A stretch of 64,000 nucleotides of DNA from the NCBI RefSeq assembly GCF_016924755.1, contig NZ_JAFFJX010000016.1, positions 1 to 64,000 on the forward strand, in the 5' to 3' direction. The translations under genes and the position numbers were made by a program. The notes beneath the pieces are model-generated. The model searched no databases. It saw only the letters and a list, made by a program, of their open reading frames with translations, and had not been told where the DNA came from. The stretch is from Longitalea arenae. GTDB lineage: Bacteria; Bacteroidota; Bacteroidia; Chitinophagales; Chitinophagaceae. Positions within the stretch are counted from its first letter, which is position 1, and every line of letters starts with the position of its first letter. This document shows, piece after piece, positions 1 through 9,186 of this stretch.

Positions 1-158
1 TGTCCCTGCTGGTAAAAAATAGCCTAACAATTCTTTTTCCTGGTCCTTTTCCAATGTTTCTTGTCAGTTTTATTAGGCTGCAAAACAACAACTTTCTCCT
101 AAATCCCCCAATTTTTCAACCTGATCCTTTTTTATGCTATATTAGCAGTGGTGGAAAT

Positions 159-187
159 AAAAAAAGCCACCCGTAGAAACGGCTGGC
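159..187 (-). terminator. Leftward intrinsic terminator
   Basis: On the minus strand a 9-nt arm (187-179) pairs with 174-166 around a 4-nt loop with one C:C mismatch, and is followed by seven T residues (165-159). No protein gene on the minus strand ends here, so it must serve a non-coding transcript or a remnant. Confidence 0.55.
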
Positions 188-309
188 CTCTAACGATTGC
201 TTGCCATATGAAAAAAGAGATAAATCTATTTGTCTTTTTGAATACTGCATGTTATCTTGCCGTATTCTTTTGAGCCTCTAATGATTGCTATTCACTCTAA
301 CGATTGCTT
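187..309. repeat. Three copies of CTCTAAYGATTGCT
   Basis: The 14-mer CTCTAAYGATTGCT (Y = C or T) occurs near positions 188-201, 276-289 and 295-308. The spacing is unequal (88 and 19 nt), so this is not a simple tandem array. All three copies fall inside the predicted leftward transcript. Confidence 0.6.
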
Positions 310-338
310 CCCAATACCATTTTGCTCATTTGCTGAAT

Positions 339-370
339 CAAAAGTAGGATGTAAATCCGTACCTTTCAAA
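339..370 (-). promoter_or_regulatory. Bacteroidota-type promoter, leftward
   Basis: Read on the minus strand: TTTG (370-367), 20 nt, then TACTTTTG (346-339), which matches the TAnnTTTG -7 consensus of the Bacteroidota primary sigma factor. The predicted start is near 335. Such short motifs also occur by chance. The facing terminator raises the odds. Confidence 0.35.
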
Positions 371-459
371 ACATCTTACTACCGGTTTTATTACGCCAAA
401 AGCGTGAAAAAAATCCTAAAGCCCTTACCGGTATTGAGTTTCAGGCAAATTTCATAATT

Positions 460-2022
460 ATGTCCAACCGATTTACAGATGCGCTGTTTCAATTGGTTCA
501 TTCACTGGAGAAGTCGGAAAAAAGGCACTTTAAGCTTTATATAAAAAGGAGTTCGGCTAACGAAGACTTGAAGATCATACGGTTATTCGACGCGTTGGAT
601 AAATTGCCCGAGTATGACGAAAAGTTGTTACTTAAGAAATTACCAGACATTAAGAAGCCGCAGCTTGCCAACATAAAGACACATTTATATAAACAGTTAC
701 TGGCCAGCCTTCGGCTGTTAAAAGCCACCGAAAATATTGACCTTCAACTCAGTGAACACCTCGATCATGCGCGGGTGCTTTACAATAAGGGATTAAAACT
801 GCAAAGCCTTAAAATTCTTGAAAAGGCTAAGGAGATCGCACGCGCGAACCAGAAATTCAATTTTCTGGCCCAGGTGATCTCATTGGAGAAAAAGATCGAA
901 ACACTTCATATTACCCGCAGTTCTACCGAAAAAACACTGTTGCTGGCCGAGGAGGCCCTGGAGATCAGCAGCCATATCGATCGCGTAACGCGGCTCTCGA
1001 ACCTGGCCCTGCTGTTGTACCGCTGGTTTGTGCTGAATGGCCATGCCCGTAACCCGGAAGACGAGCAGGATCTCAAAAAATTCTTCAAGGAATACCTGCC
1101 TGCCGATATAGATGCAGTGAACGGTTTTTACGAAAAGCTGTACCTCTACCAGAGCTACAGCTGGTATGCATTTATAAAGCAGGACTTTTTACTGTATTAC
1201 AAGTACGGGCAGAAATGGATCGATCTTTATAATGAACATCCCCTGATGAAGGAAGTGGAAACAGGCCACTATATAAAGGGAATGCATAACCTGCTGAACG
1301 CCCATTTCGATCTGCGCAATTTCAAAAAGTTTGAGATCACGCTCAAACAGTTTGAAGAATTTGCCAAAACCCCCGTGGCTACGCACCACGATAATTTCCG
1401 CACACACACATTCATTTATATCAACAGCGCCAAAATTAACCAGCACCTCATGCAGGGAACCTTCCGGGAAGGGCTGGCACTGGTACCTGAAATAGAAGAA
1501 AAGCTGGAAGAGTATGCGTTGTTCGTTGATCAGCACCGCATCCTGGTATTCAACTACAAGATCGCCACCTTGTATTTCGGCAATGGCGAGTTTGAAAAAT
1601 GTATCGATTACCTGCAACGCATTATCAATGGTCCCATTGACCTGCGGATCGATCTGCAGTGTTATGCCCGCTTACTGCACATGCTGGCCCATTATGAAAT
1701 GGGGAATTATGAGCTGATGGAGTCGCTCAGCAAATCGGTTTTCCGTTTTATGGCCCGCATGAAAAATATAACGGTCGTGGAAGAAGAAATGCTGAAGTTC
1801 CTGCGCCATTCTTTTGGGGTGAGTCCGCGCGAGTTAAAACCGGAGCTGGAGAAATTCCTGAACAAGATCAAACACCTGGAGAAGAACCCCTACGAAACAA
1901 GGGCCTTTGCATACCTCGATATTATTTCCTGGACGGAAAGCAAAGTGTACCAGAAGACCATGCGGGAAGTCGTATATGAAAAATATTTAAAAAGCAAACA
2001 CCGGGGAACCGTTGTAGCCTGA
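460..2022 (+). CDS. Conserved helical protein, function unknown
   Basis: This is a 520-residue soluble protein with no signal peptide or membrane segment. It is rich in Lys, Leu and Glu, and its many amphipathic helices with recurring Tyr/Ala/Leu patterns (for example around residues 100-200 and 350-420) resemble TPR-like solenoid repeats. No catalytic motif is visible. The N-terminal part (residues 10-35, with SLEKSEKRHFKLY) is the most distinctive stretch. It stands alone, with a palindrome 17 nt after the stop. I do not recognise a named family. A scaffold or protein-binding role is only a guess from the repeat-like fold. The ATG at 460 fits the reading frame well. Confidence 0.8.
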   Translation: MSNRFTDALFQLVHSLEKSEKRHFKLYIKRSSANEDLKIIRLFDALDKLPEYDEKLLLKKLPDIKKPQLANIKTHLYKQLLASLRLLKATENIDLQLSEHLDHARVLYNKGLKLQSLKILEKAKEIARANQKFNFLAQVISLEKKIETLHITRSSTEKTLLLAEEALEISSHIDRVTRLSNLALLLYRWFVLNGHARNPEDEQDLKKFFKEYLPADIDAVNGFYEKLYLYQSYSWYAFIKQDFLLYYKYGQKWIDLYNEHPLMKEVETGHYIKGMHNLLNAHFDLRNFKKFEITLKQFEEFAKTPVATHHDNFRTHTFIYINSAKINQHLMQGTFREGLALVPEIEEKLEEYALFVDQHRILVFNYKIATLYFGNGEFEKCIDYLQRIINGPIDLRIDLQCYARLLHMLAHYEMGNYELMESLSKSVFRFMARMKNITVVEEEMLKFLRHSFGVSPRELKPELEKFLNKIKHLEKNPYETRAFAYLDIISWTESKVYQKTMREVVYEKYLKSKHRGTVVA

Positions 2023-2039
2023 GTTAAAACTTCATTAGC

Positions 2040-2066
2040 GGTGCCACGGCTTTAAGCCGTGGCACC
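2040..2066. repeat. Perfect palindrome after stop codon
   Basis: Eleven-base arms (2040-2050 and 2056-2066) close a TTTAA loop. There is no T-run on either side, so it is not a classic intrinsic terminator. The outer core TGCCAC...GTGGCA is shared with the palindrome at 15518-15549, whose inner arms differ but remain complementary. It is a candidate REP-like element. Confidence 0.6.
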
Positions 2067-2137
2067 GTGCTATTTCAGCCCTCTGTCTTTTTATCCGGGC
2101 GGTCTCAAACCGTGATCCGGCTCCGTTCATCCAGTCT

Positions 2138-2170
2138 TTTGGGCCAGGCCTGCCCCGTTTTGTATATTTA
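2138..2170 (+). promoter_or_regulatory. Probable promoter of the M1 peptidase gene
   Basis: TTTG (2138-2141), 21 nt, then TATATTTA (2163-2170), which is one base from TAnnTTTG. The predicted start lies near 2175, about 14 nt before the ATG at 2189. Confidence 0.4.
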
Positions 2171-2188
2171 GCAATAATTAAATCCTGT

Positions 2189-4054
2189 ATGTTATTAAAA
2201 AGGTCATTGGTTCTAATGATTTTGTCAGGTAGCCTGGTAGTAAATGCGCAGGTGTCGTTAACGATGCCGCGTAACCTGCCTGCCGCCTATGAAAAAGGAA
2301 CACGTTCGCCCAGCGGGCAGCCGGGCAGTAAATACTGGCAGAATTCCGCTAACTATAATCTTCATATCAACTTTAACCCTGAGACCCGGCTGCTGACCGG
2401 TAAGGTGGAGATCGAATACTTTAATAACAGTCCGAACCCTTTGTCACAGATCGCTTTTAAACTGTACCCGAATATTTATAAAAAGGGCAGTATCCGCATG
2501 ACGCCCGTAAAACCTTCAGATATTACCGATGGTGTTCGCATTTCTTCTTTTCAGGTGAACAATACGACGCTTGATTCCAGCAAATTCCATATTGAAGGAA
2601 CGAATATGACGGTGCCGGTTAGTGCGCTGGCGCCAGGCAGCTCCATGCGATTCAATATTGAATATTCGTACACCCTGAATAAGACCTCACATATCCGTAC
2701 CGGTGAAATTGAGCCGGGTGCCGATTTCGTGGCTTATTTTTTCCCGCGCATAGCGGTATATGACGATATTGACGGTTGGAATATGGCGCCCTATACCGGT
2801 CCACAGGAATTTTATAATGACTTTGGAAATTTTAATGTAGCCATCACCGTTCCCGTGAATTATGTGGTGTGGGCCACGGGTGACCTGGCCAATTGCCAGG
2901 AGGTGTTAAATGAAACCTATTGCCAGCGTTTGCGCACAGCCGAACAACAGGATGGGGTTATTAACATTATTGACTCAACAGATGTGAAACAGAAAAATAT
3001 CACCCGCCAGCAGCCTTTTAATACCTGGAAATTTTCTGCCGCGAATGTTACCGATTTTGCTTTTGCCGTGAGCGATCATTATATGTGGAAATCGACCAGT
3101 GTAGAAGTAGATCCTGCCACAAAAAGAAGAACAAGGGTGGATGCAGTTTTTAAACCGGAACACAAAGATTATTATGAGGTAGTTGATTTCGGCCGCAAAA
3201 CAGTATGGGCCATGAGTTATGTTTTCCCCCGCTGGCCTTTCCCTTATTCGCATGAAACGATCGTTGACGGGCTCGACCAAATGGAATATCCGATGATGGT
3301 GAACGACAATCCGCTGGAAAGCCGCATTGAAACCATTGAGCTGGTCGACCATGAAGTATTTCATACGATGTTTCCCTTTTATATGGGAACCAATGAAACG
3401 AAATACGGTTGGATGGATGAAGGCTGGGCCACCATCGGCGAATGGATCATTTCATCGATCATCGACAGCAGCATAACCGACGATTATGGCGTAATGGGCT
3501 ATGAAAGAGTGGCCGGAACAGAGCACGATTCCCCGATCAGTACACTATCTACACAAATTAACGGCACTAACTATTTTGTAAATTCTTACCCAAAACCTGC
3601 ACTGGGATATCTGTATGTAAAAGATATGCTGGGCGATTCCTTATTTACCAGGGCATTGCATTATTACATCCAGCAATGGCAGGGCAAACATCCCATTCCC
3701 TTTGATTTTTTCAATTGCATGAACACAGGTTCTGGCAAAAACCTGAACTGGTTCTGGAAACGTTGGTTTATAGATGGCGGCGTACCTGATCTGGCCATCA
3801 AAAAAGTGAGTAGATCAACTACTGGTTATGCTGTGACCGTTGAATGTATTGGCCACAAGCCACTGCCTGTTGAATTGACAGTCACTTATGCCGACGATAC
3901 GAAAACCACCTTACATCGTTCTGTTGCAGTTTGGGAAAATGCCAATTCAATTAATCTTACCGTTCCTGCTAAAAAAGCTATAAAAGAGATCAAACTGGGT
4001 GGTACCTATGTACCGGATGTAAACAGGAAGAATAATGTATGGAATAATAAGTAA
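2189..4054 (+). CDS. M1 family zinc metallopeptidase, secreted
   Basis: This 621-residue aminopeptidase-like protein of the gluzincin M1 family removes N-terminal residues from peptides. It has a Sec signal peptide ending near residue 20 (VVNA-Q), the M1 N-terminal beta domain (about 55-230) and a catalytic domain with the zinc motif HEVFH at 388-392, followed 18 residues later by the third ligand E411 in DEGWA. GLDQMEYP (361-368) takes the place of the GAMEN exopeptidase loop. All key residues are present. The final 80 residues look like a beta-rich tail. It should act in the periplasm or at the cell surface in peptide scavenging. It appears to be a single-gene unit with its own promoter. 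Confidence 0.9.
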   Translation: MLLKRSLVLMILSGSLVVNAQVSLTMPRNLPAAYEKGTRSPSGQPGSKYWQNSANYNLHINFNPETRLLTGKVEIEYFNNSPNPLSQIAFKLYPNIYKKGSIRMTPVKPSDITDGVRISSFQVNNTTLDSSKFHIEGTNMTVPVSALAPGSSMRFNIEYSYTLNKTSHIRTGEIEPGADFVAYFFPRIAVYDDIDGWNMAPYTGPQEFYNDFGNFNVAITVPVNYVVWATGDLANCQEVLNETYCQRLRTAEQQDGVINIIDSTDVKQKNITRQQPFNTWKFSAANVTDFAFAVSDHYMWKSTSVEVDPATKRRTRVDAVFKPEHKDYYEVVDFGRKTVWAMSYVFPRWPFPYSHETIVDGLDQMEYPMMVNDNPLESRIETIELVDHEVFHTMFPFYMGTNETKYGWMDEGWATIGEWIISSIIDSSITDDYGVMGYERVAGTEHDSPISTLSTQINGTNYFVNSYPKPALGYLYVKDMLGDSLFTRALHYYIQQWQGKHPIPFDFFNCMNTGSGKNLNWFWKRWFIDGGVPDLAIKKVSRSTTGYAVTVECIGHKPLPVELTVTYADDTKTTLHRSVAVWENANSINLTVPAKKAIKEIKLGGTYVPDVNRKNNVWNNK

Positions 4055-4225
4055 GGATTTTTTTGCATGTAGCAGCAGGCTCAGGCGTTTAGCAAGGGGG
4101 AGGGTGGAAAAAACACTTATATTTTTTAATTTTCATTCGTTTTTGCCAATATAATTTGCATCTTTGCAGACGCTTGCTGCCATGTAAATAAGTTTATTAT
4201 TTCCATAGTAAAACCGCTTATTATA

Positions 4226-4579
4226 ATGTATACCCACATTTGGATGAAGTACCTGCCCATTATCAGAATTTTAATGAAGAAATCGGCAGCAGGTGATCAG
4301 GTTCTGAACCTCAACCGCCCGGATTTTGAAAAAGCTGGCGTTGCACGTAAAGCCGGTTACAAATTCACCATTGAGTACACCAATGGTAAAGTGGCTAACG
4401 TGATCAGCACTTCACAGCTGGCCCTTGACCTGGCTGCTGTTATGCTGGAAGACGCTACTATCAAAACCCTGTTGAGCACCAACAATTATCAGGTGAGCCT
4501 GAACACCAAGTTCCAGGTTAGCATCAAAAATTGCACCCCACAACCGGAAGCGCTGGCGCTGGAAGAAACAACAGCATAA
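4226..4579 (+). CDS. Small conserved hypothetical protein
   Basis: This is a 117-residue protein from the first ATG. ATGs at 4244 and 4274 are alternatives, and the last (MKKSAAGDQV) gives a tidier N-terminus because the first 16 residues look like translated leader. The body (NRPDFEKAGVARKAGYKF, then a beta-rich segment and the basic stretch around QVSLNTKFQV) suggests a compact soluble domain. No family is recognised. Codon choice is strongly biased to C-ending codons, as in well-expressed genes, and a clean terminator follows at 4646. It is monocistronic, between the peptidase and the helicase. Confidence 0.65.
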   Translation: MYTHIWMKYLPIIRILMKKSAAGDQVLNLNRPDFEKAGVARKAGYKFTIEYTNGKVANVISTSQLALDLAAVMLEDATIKTLLSTNNYQVSLNTKFQVSIKNCTPQPEALALEETTA

Positions 4580-4645
4580 CCAGGTAGCTTTCGTTCAACT
4601 CTTTAACCCGGCACTATTCCCTAACCGGAATAATGAATTTATATA

Positions 4646-4678
4646 GCCCTGACATAGCGTCGGGGCTTTTTGTTTTTT
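4646..4678 (+). terminator. Intrinsic terminator
   Basis: GCCCTGAC (4646-4653) pairs with GTCGGGGC (4659-4666; one G:T) around ATAGC and runs into a T-rich tract (4667-4678). It ends the 4226-4579 gene. Confidence 0.8.
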
Positions 4679-4780
4679 CATTTTCAACCCATTTCAATAC
4701 AGTTAAATTTGGTTTTTAACCAAGCCGATCTTTTATTTTTTTCCGCAACAAATAACCGGCAGAGGCATTAACTTGCATTA

Positions 4781-7135
4781 ATGATCGATTATTTACAGGG
4801 ATTGAATGAACAACAGCGTGAGGCTGTTTTACATAAAGATGGACCATTGATGATCGTGGCCGGCGCCGGTAGTGGAAAAACAAAGGTGCTTACCACGCGC
4901 ATTGCCCACCTCATGGCTACCGGTGTGGATGCTTTTAACATCCTGGCCCTCACCTTTACCAATAAGGCGGCCAAGGAAATGAAAGAGCGTATTGAAAAAG
5001 TGCTTGGGAATAATGAGGCCAGAAATTTATATATCGGCACTTTCCACAGCGTGTTTGCCCGCATTTTGCGTGGTGAAGCACATCGCATTGGCTATCCCAA
5101 CAACTTTACCATTTACGATACCGACGATACGAAGAGTGTTATCAAAACCGTGGTGAATGAACTGAACCTCGATGATAAACATTACAAACCTTCCGCGGTA
5201 TACAACCGTATTTCCAGCGCCAAAAACGCATTGGTAGGTCCGGCAGAATATGCCAATGACTATGCCATTCAGCAGGAAGATATGCGCAGTAACCGCCCGG
5301 CTATTGCACAGATCTACGATGCTTATGTAAAGCGCTGTTTTAAGAACGGGGCGATGGACTTCGACGACCTGTTGTTGAAGTTTTACGAGCTGCTGAAAAA
5401 TGTTCCCGAGTCACTTAGCAAATACCAGCGCAAATTCAAATACATTCTGGTAGATGAGTACCAGGATACCAACCCCGCGCAGTACGAAGTGATAAAACTG
5501 CTGGGCGCCATGCACGAAAATGTGTGCGTGGTGGGTGATGATGCGCAAAGTATCTACAGTTTCCGCGGCGCCACCATACAAAACATTTTGCAGTTCCAGA
5601 AAGACTATGAAGATGCCAAAGTGGTGAAACTGGAACAAAACTATCGCAGCTCCAAAAGCATTCTGGATGTTGCCAATGAGGTGATCAAAAACAACAAGGG
5701 ACAAATTCCAAAGAACCTTTGGACCGAGAAACCGGAAGGCGAAAAGATCAAACTGGTGCGGCTTAATACCGATAATGACGAAGGTAAATTTGTGGCCGAT
5801 ACCATCCAGGAACAAAAGCTGCGGAACCATTACAATAACCGCGATTTCGCTATTCTTTACCGAACCAATGCACAAAGCCGTGCTTTTGAAGAAAGCCTGC
5901 GCCGCATGGGTATTCCTTATACCATGTTCGGCGGCATCAGCTTCTACCAGCGCAAAGAAGTAAAAGATTATATTGCCTATTTGCGCGTAATTGTTAACCC
6001 GCGCGATGAAGAAGCATTGAAGCGGATCATTAACTACCCCGTGCGGGGCATTGGTAAAACAACGATCGATAAAACGGTTTTAATTGCCAATGAGCAGAAT
6101 ATCTCTATGTGGCAGGTATTGGAACGCGCGCGCGAATTTGGGTTCAAATCGGGTACGCTCGAATCGATCGACAATTTTGTTACTATGATCAAAAGCTTCG
6201 CCAGCATGCTGCAAACCAAAAATGCATATGATGTAGCGGTGCATGTAGGCAAGCAAACCAATTTTGTAAAAGAGTTATTCAACGATAAAAGCACCGAAGG
6301 CGTTCAACGCTATGAGAACGTGCAGGAATTGCTGAACAGTATCAAGGAATGGACCGAGAGCCCCGATACGGAAGAAGGGGAAGTGAACGACAAAGGATTG
6401 GGCGCCTACCTGCAACAGATCACCCTGCTCACGGATGCCGATGAAAAGGATCCCAACGCTGATACGGTAAAATTAATGTCGATCCACGCAGCGAAAGGGC
6501 TGGAATTTGGTTGCGTATTTGCCGCCGGTTTGGAAGAAATGCTTTTCCCCAATGCGCTGGCCATTAACAGCCGCGAAGAGCTGGAAGAAGAACGCCGCCT
6601 GTTTTATGTGGTAATTACCCGGGCTAAGGAAAGACTCTGGATCTCTTATGCAAATACCCGTTATCGCTTTGGTAACCTGGTTCAAAATGAACCCAGCCGC
6701 TTCCTTGAAGAGCTGCCGGAAAAATACCTGGACAGAAGTTTTGCCGGCGGAGGTATGCGCAACCAGATAAATAACCGCAGTGCATATGACCGTATGCATG
6801 GTGGTGGCTGGGGGGGCAGCTCGAATGCTGCCGACGCAGAAAAAAGGTATGGTCCGCCACCAGCAAAAAAATCTGCCACAACACCATCCACTCCATCTTA
6901 CATAACCCCGAAACCACAAAACAAAGCGGTAGAGCATGTGCCTTCGGCTGATTTTGTGGCCAGTGATGTTTCTAATTTACAGGTTGGTCAGCGGGTGGAA
7001 CACCAGAAATTCGGTTTTGGCGAAGTAATAAAAATGGAAGGAAGCGCACACAACCCGATTGCCACCGTTAAGTTTGAACTGAATGGCGAAAAAAAGATCA
7101 TGCTGAATTATGCGCGGCTGCGGATCGTTCAATAA
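4781..7135 (+). CDS. uvrD: UvrD/PcrA-type superfamily 1 DNA helicase
   Basis: This 784-residue 3'-5' DNA helicase acts in nucleotide-excision and mismatch repair and in removing stalled complexes from DNA. The Q-motif LNEQQREAV is at residues 8-16, Walker A GAGSGKT at 28-34, motif Ia LTFTNKAAKEM at 57-67 and the Walker B box DEYQD at 225-229, with motif III VVGDDAQSIYSFRGA and motif IV near QNYRSS following. The C-terminal motifs VKLMSIHAAKGLEF and VVITRAKERL are intact. A low-complexity linker (about 665-725, rich in Gly, Pro and Ser) leads to a C-terminal Tudor-like domain with VGQRVEHQKFGFGEV, as in PcrA. Length and motif set are normal for the family. Confidence 0.95.
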   Translation: MIDYLQGLNEQQREAVLHKDGPLMIVAGAGSGKTKVLTTRIAHLMATGVDAFNILALTFTNKAAKEMKERIEKVLGNNEARNLYIGTFHSVFARILRGEAHRIGYPNNFTIYDTDDTKSVIKTVVNELNLDDKHYKPSAVYNRISSAKNALVGPAEYANDYAIQQEDMRSNRPAIAQIYDAYVKRCFKNGAMDFDDLLLKFYELLKNVPESLSKYQRKFKYILVDEYQDTNPAQYEVIKLLGAMHENVCVVGDDAQSIYSFRGATIQNILQFQKDYEDAKVVKLEQNYRSSKSILDVANEVIKNNKGQIPKNLWTEKPEGEKIKLVRLNTDNDEGKFVADTIQEQKLRNHYNNRDFAILYRTNAQSRAFEESLRRMGIPYTMFGGISFYQRKEVKDYIAYLRVIVNPRDEEALKRIINYPVRGIGKTTIDKTVLIANEQNISMWQVLERAREFGFKSGTLESIDNFVTMIKSFASMLQTKNAYDVAVHVGKQTNFVKELFNDKSTEGVQRYENVQELLNSIKEWTESPDTEEGEVNDKGLGAYLQQITLLTDADEKDPNADTVKLMSIHAAKGLEFGCVFAAGLEEMLFPNALAINSREELEEERRLFYVVITRAKERLWISYANTRYRFGNLVQNEPSRFLEELPEKYLDRSFAGGGMRNQINNRSAYDRMHGGGWGGSSNAADAEKRYGPPPAKKSATTPSTPSYITPKPQNKAVEHVPSADFVASDVSNLQVGQRVEHQKFGFGEVIKMEGSAHNPIATVKFELNGEKKIMLNYARLRIVQ

Positions 7136-7175
7136 GCGATTGCCAATAACAAAAAAGACAATAACAAGAAGTTTT

Positions 7176-7212
7176 ACCTGCCTCCGGGTTTGCCTGGGGC
7201 AGGTCTTTTTTT
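7176..7212 (+). terminator. Intrinsic terminator of the helicase gene
   Basis: ACCTGCC (7176-7182) pairs with GGCAGGT (7198-7204), followed by a seven-T tract (7206-7212). It lies 40 nt after the helicase stop and ahead of the convergent response-regulator gene. Confidence 0.7.
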
Positions 7213-7235
7213 AGGATGTGCCATAGGAGGAATGT

Positions 7236-7967
7236 TTAAGCGGAAAATACTTTCATAACGCCGTTGCGGAATAGTTTACCAATGGGGATATCGGTCTTGT
7301 CGATTTCGACCAACTCGTTGGTGAAGGATCTTATTTTACTGATTGAAACGATGAATGACCGGTGCGTACGTACGAACTGTTTACCGGGCAACATCGCCTC
7401 CACTGAACTGATCGATTGTTTGGTAATAATGACGCCCTGTACAGTATGTACCTTAATATAGTCTTTCATGCTTTCGATGTACAGGATATCATCCAGCATT
7501 ACTTTTACCATCTTGCGATCGGCGCGGAAATACACAAAGCTTTCATTTTTCTTTTCAGGGGCTATAGGAGGCGCCACCGGCTTTGCAGTGTTTACTGCCC
7601 GGTTCAGAGGATAGGCTTTATTAACAGCTTTTAAAAAGCGGTCGAAGCGAATAGGCTTCATCAGGTAATCCACTACATCCAGCTCATAGCCTTCGAGCGC
7701 ATATTCAGAAAAAGCGGTGGTGAAAATGACCTTCGGCGGATCTTTTAATGTTTTAATAAAATCGGTACCGTTCAATTGCGGCATGCGGATGTCGAGGAAG
7801 ACCAGGTCAACGGCCTGTTGTTGTAAGGCCGTGAGCGCCTGAATGGCATTGGCGCATTCGCCGATCAGCTGCAGGGTAGGTATTTCCTGAACATAGCGCC
7901 GGATGATCTCGCGGGCCGGCGGTTCATCATCTACGATCAGGCAACGTATGGTATGCGTTTCATTCAT
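7236..7967 (-). CDS. LytTR-family response regulator
   Basis: This 243-residue two-component regulator has a receiver domain (residues 7-120: acidic pocket D13-D14, phospho-acceptor D59 in VFLDIRMP, K in LMKPI) and a C-terminal LytTR DNA-binding domain (about 145-240). The start at 7967 is chosen because ATG there overlaps the TGA of the upstream kinase gene (ATGAATGA), the usual translational coupling. The longer frame would add eight residues from inside the kinase gene. It pairs with the kinase at 7960-9123. Target genes cannot be told from the sequence. Confidence 0.9.
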   Translation of the reverse strand: MNETHTIRCLIVDDEPPAREIIRRYVQEIPTLQLIGECANAIQALTALQQQAVDLVFLDIRMPQLNGTDFIKTLKDPPKVIFTTAFSEYALEGYELDVVDYLMKPIRFDRFLKAVNKAYPLNRAVNTAKPVAPPIAPEKKNESFVYFRADRKMVKVMLDDILYIESMKDYIKVHTVQGVIITKQSISSVEAMLPGKQFVRTHRSFIVSISKIRSFTNELVEIDKTDIPIGKLFRNGVMKVFSA

Positions 7968-9123
7968 GATAGGCCAATGTAAAAGGAGCATTTTCTTTTT
8001 TCGTTAAAGGCAGGCTTTCCAATACTATGCAAAGATCCACTACAAAAACGTCTTCTGCATCGGTGATCGTTAATTCGTGTTTGGCGGGATATAACAGCTC
8101 CAGCCGCTTTTTTACATTCGAAATGCCGATTCCTTTATAATTGTTCCTGTTAACGTTGTTCGATTTACCATTCATCAGTTTTACGTACATCCTGTTATTT
8201 TCGATGCTCACCTGTAAGCTCAGCCAGGGTTGTTCAATCATATGGCTGGTGCCGTGTTTAAAGCAGTTTTCAACCAGGGGTAACAGTAACAGGGGCGCTA
8301 TGGCCAGGGTATCGGTGTTGGCCGGCAGGTCTATATGAACGTCCAGTTGATCATCGTAGCGGATCTGTTCCAGGGAAATATAGTCGCGGATCATTTTTAA
8401 CTCCTTCGACAGGGGTACCTGCGGCTGGTTGCATTCGTACAACATAAAACGCAGCATGTCTGACAGGCCCATCACCAGCTGCGAGGCCACCGGCGCGGTA
8501 TTTTGCGTATGGGAATAAATGTTATTGAGCGTATTGAATAAAAAATGCGGGTGAACCTGGGCTTTCAGCAATTGCAATTGCGCTTCGGCATTTTCTTTTT
8601 GCAGTTGCAGGTTGCGTTGTTCCTTAACGTACCAGTGTTTCATTAATTTAATCGAAGCGGCAATGCCGCCAATGGTAATGCCACCCCGCAGTCCGGCCAT
8701 GAGCGACTTATGGATGCCCATGGATGCGCGCAATCGCAAATAGTTGTCGAAGTTATGGTTCAGGATCCAGTTTTGAATTTCAGGAATGATGGTAATAGAT
8801 ATAAGGGTTGAAAGCGCGGCTGCACCGAGAAAGCATACGGCTACCCAAAACGCCGTGAGCAGGTATTTTTGTTTGAGCAGGTAGCGCGGAATTACAAAAT
8901 ACATGAGGGTATAGGACAGGGAGATATGGGCGATCATATAAGCCAGGGACTCAAAGGTGGAATCCAGTAATTGCAAGGGATAGCCGTGTTTGCCTGAAAA
9001 GCCGATAACAGAATATAACACCGCCTGGAACAACCACCAGAAAACCCAGAATGCGAGGTGCCGCCGGATGCGGTACCTGGGTTCATCTGAAAAAATGAAA
9101 GGATATTTTTCAGGGGGTTGCAT
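7960..9123 (-). CDS. LytS-like sensor histidine kinase
   Basis: This 387-residue inner-membrane kinase has four likely transmembrane helices in residues 22-160, a short coiled linker (168-188, rich in Gln, Leu and Glu), and the His_kinase domain with phospho-acceptor H191 in QVHPHFLFNTLN. An HATPase region follows, with the N-box LPLVENCFKHG and the glycine-rich KGIGISNVKKRL. No extracellular sensor domain is visible, so the membrane helices probably sense the signal. It forms a two-gene operon with the LytTR regulator, whose start codon overlaps this gene's stop. Confidence 0.92.
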   Translation of the reverse strand: MQPPEKYPFIFSDEPRYRIRRHLAFWVFWWLFQAVLYSVIGFSGKHGYPLQLLDSTFESLAYMIAHISLSYTLMYFVIPRYLLKQKYLLTAFWVAVCFLGAAALSTLISITIIPEIQNWILNHNFDNYLRLRASMGIHKSLMAGLRGGITIGGIAASIKLMKHWYVKEQRNLQLQKENAEAQLQLLKAQVHPHFLFNTLNNIYSHTQNTAPVASQLVMGLSDMLRFMLYECNQPQVPLSKELKMIRDYISLEQIRYDDQLDVHIDLPANTDTLAIAPLLLLPLVENCFKHGTSHMIEQPWLSLQVSIENNRMYVKLMNGKSNNVNRNNYKGIGISNVKKRLELLYPAKHELTITDAEDVFVVDLCIVLESLPLTKKENAPFTLAYHE

Positions 9124-9186
9124 ATCCTAAAGTTACGTTTCGTTTGGCTTTGCCCGCAGCTGGTTAGTGTTAATATCGCTGTACGG

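Larger units (their letters stand above)
159..335 (-). ncRNA. Candidate small RNA
   Basis: This is inferred from a minus-strand promoter (339-370) and a minus-strand terminator (159-187) about 175 nt apart with no coding frame between them. The predicted transcript would carry three copies of AGCAATCRTTAGAG, the complement of the repeats at 187, 275 and 294. Repeated unpaired motifs would suit a regulator that binds a protein or several targets, but nothing in the sequence names one. It is not a family I recognise. It could also be a decayed gene end. Confidence 0.3.
1..459. other. Non-coding left edge
   Basis: No convincing gene is seen here. The only open frame (257-457) has no recognisable features and unlike composition. 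The stretch holds three copies of a 14-nt repeat, a leftward intrinsic terminator at 159-187 and a matching leftward promoter at 339-370, which together suggest a small transcript (separate entries). Positions 1-150 show nothing I can name. Confidence 0.6.

Noticed and set aside
257-457. 66-residue open frame on the plus strand
   Set aside because: No signal, helix or domain pattern; overlaps the repeat and promoter signals of the leftward transcript.
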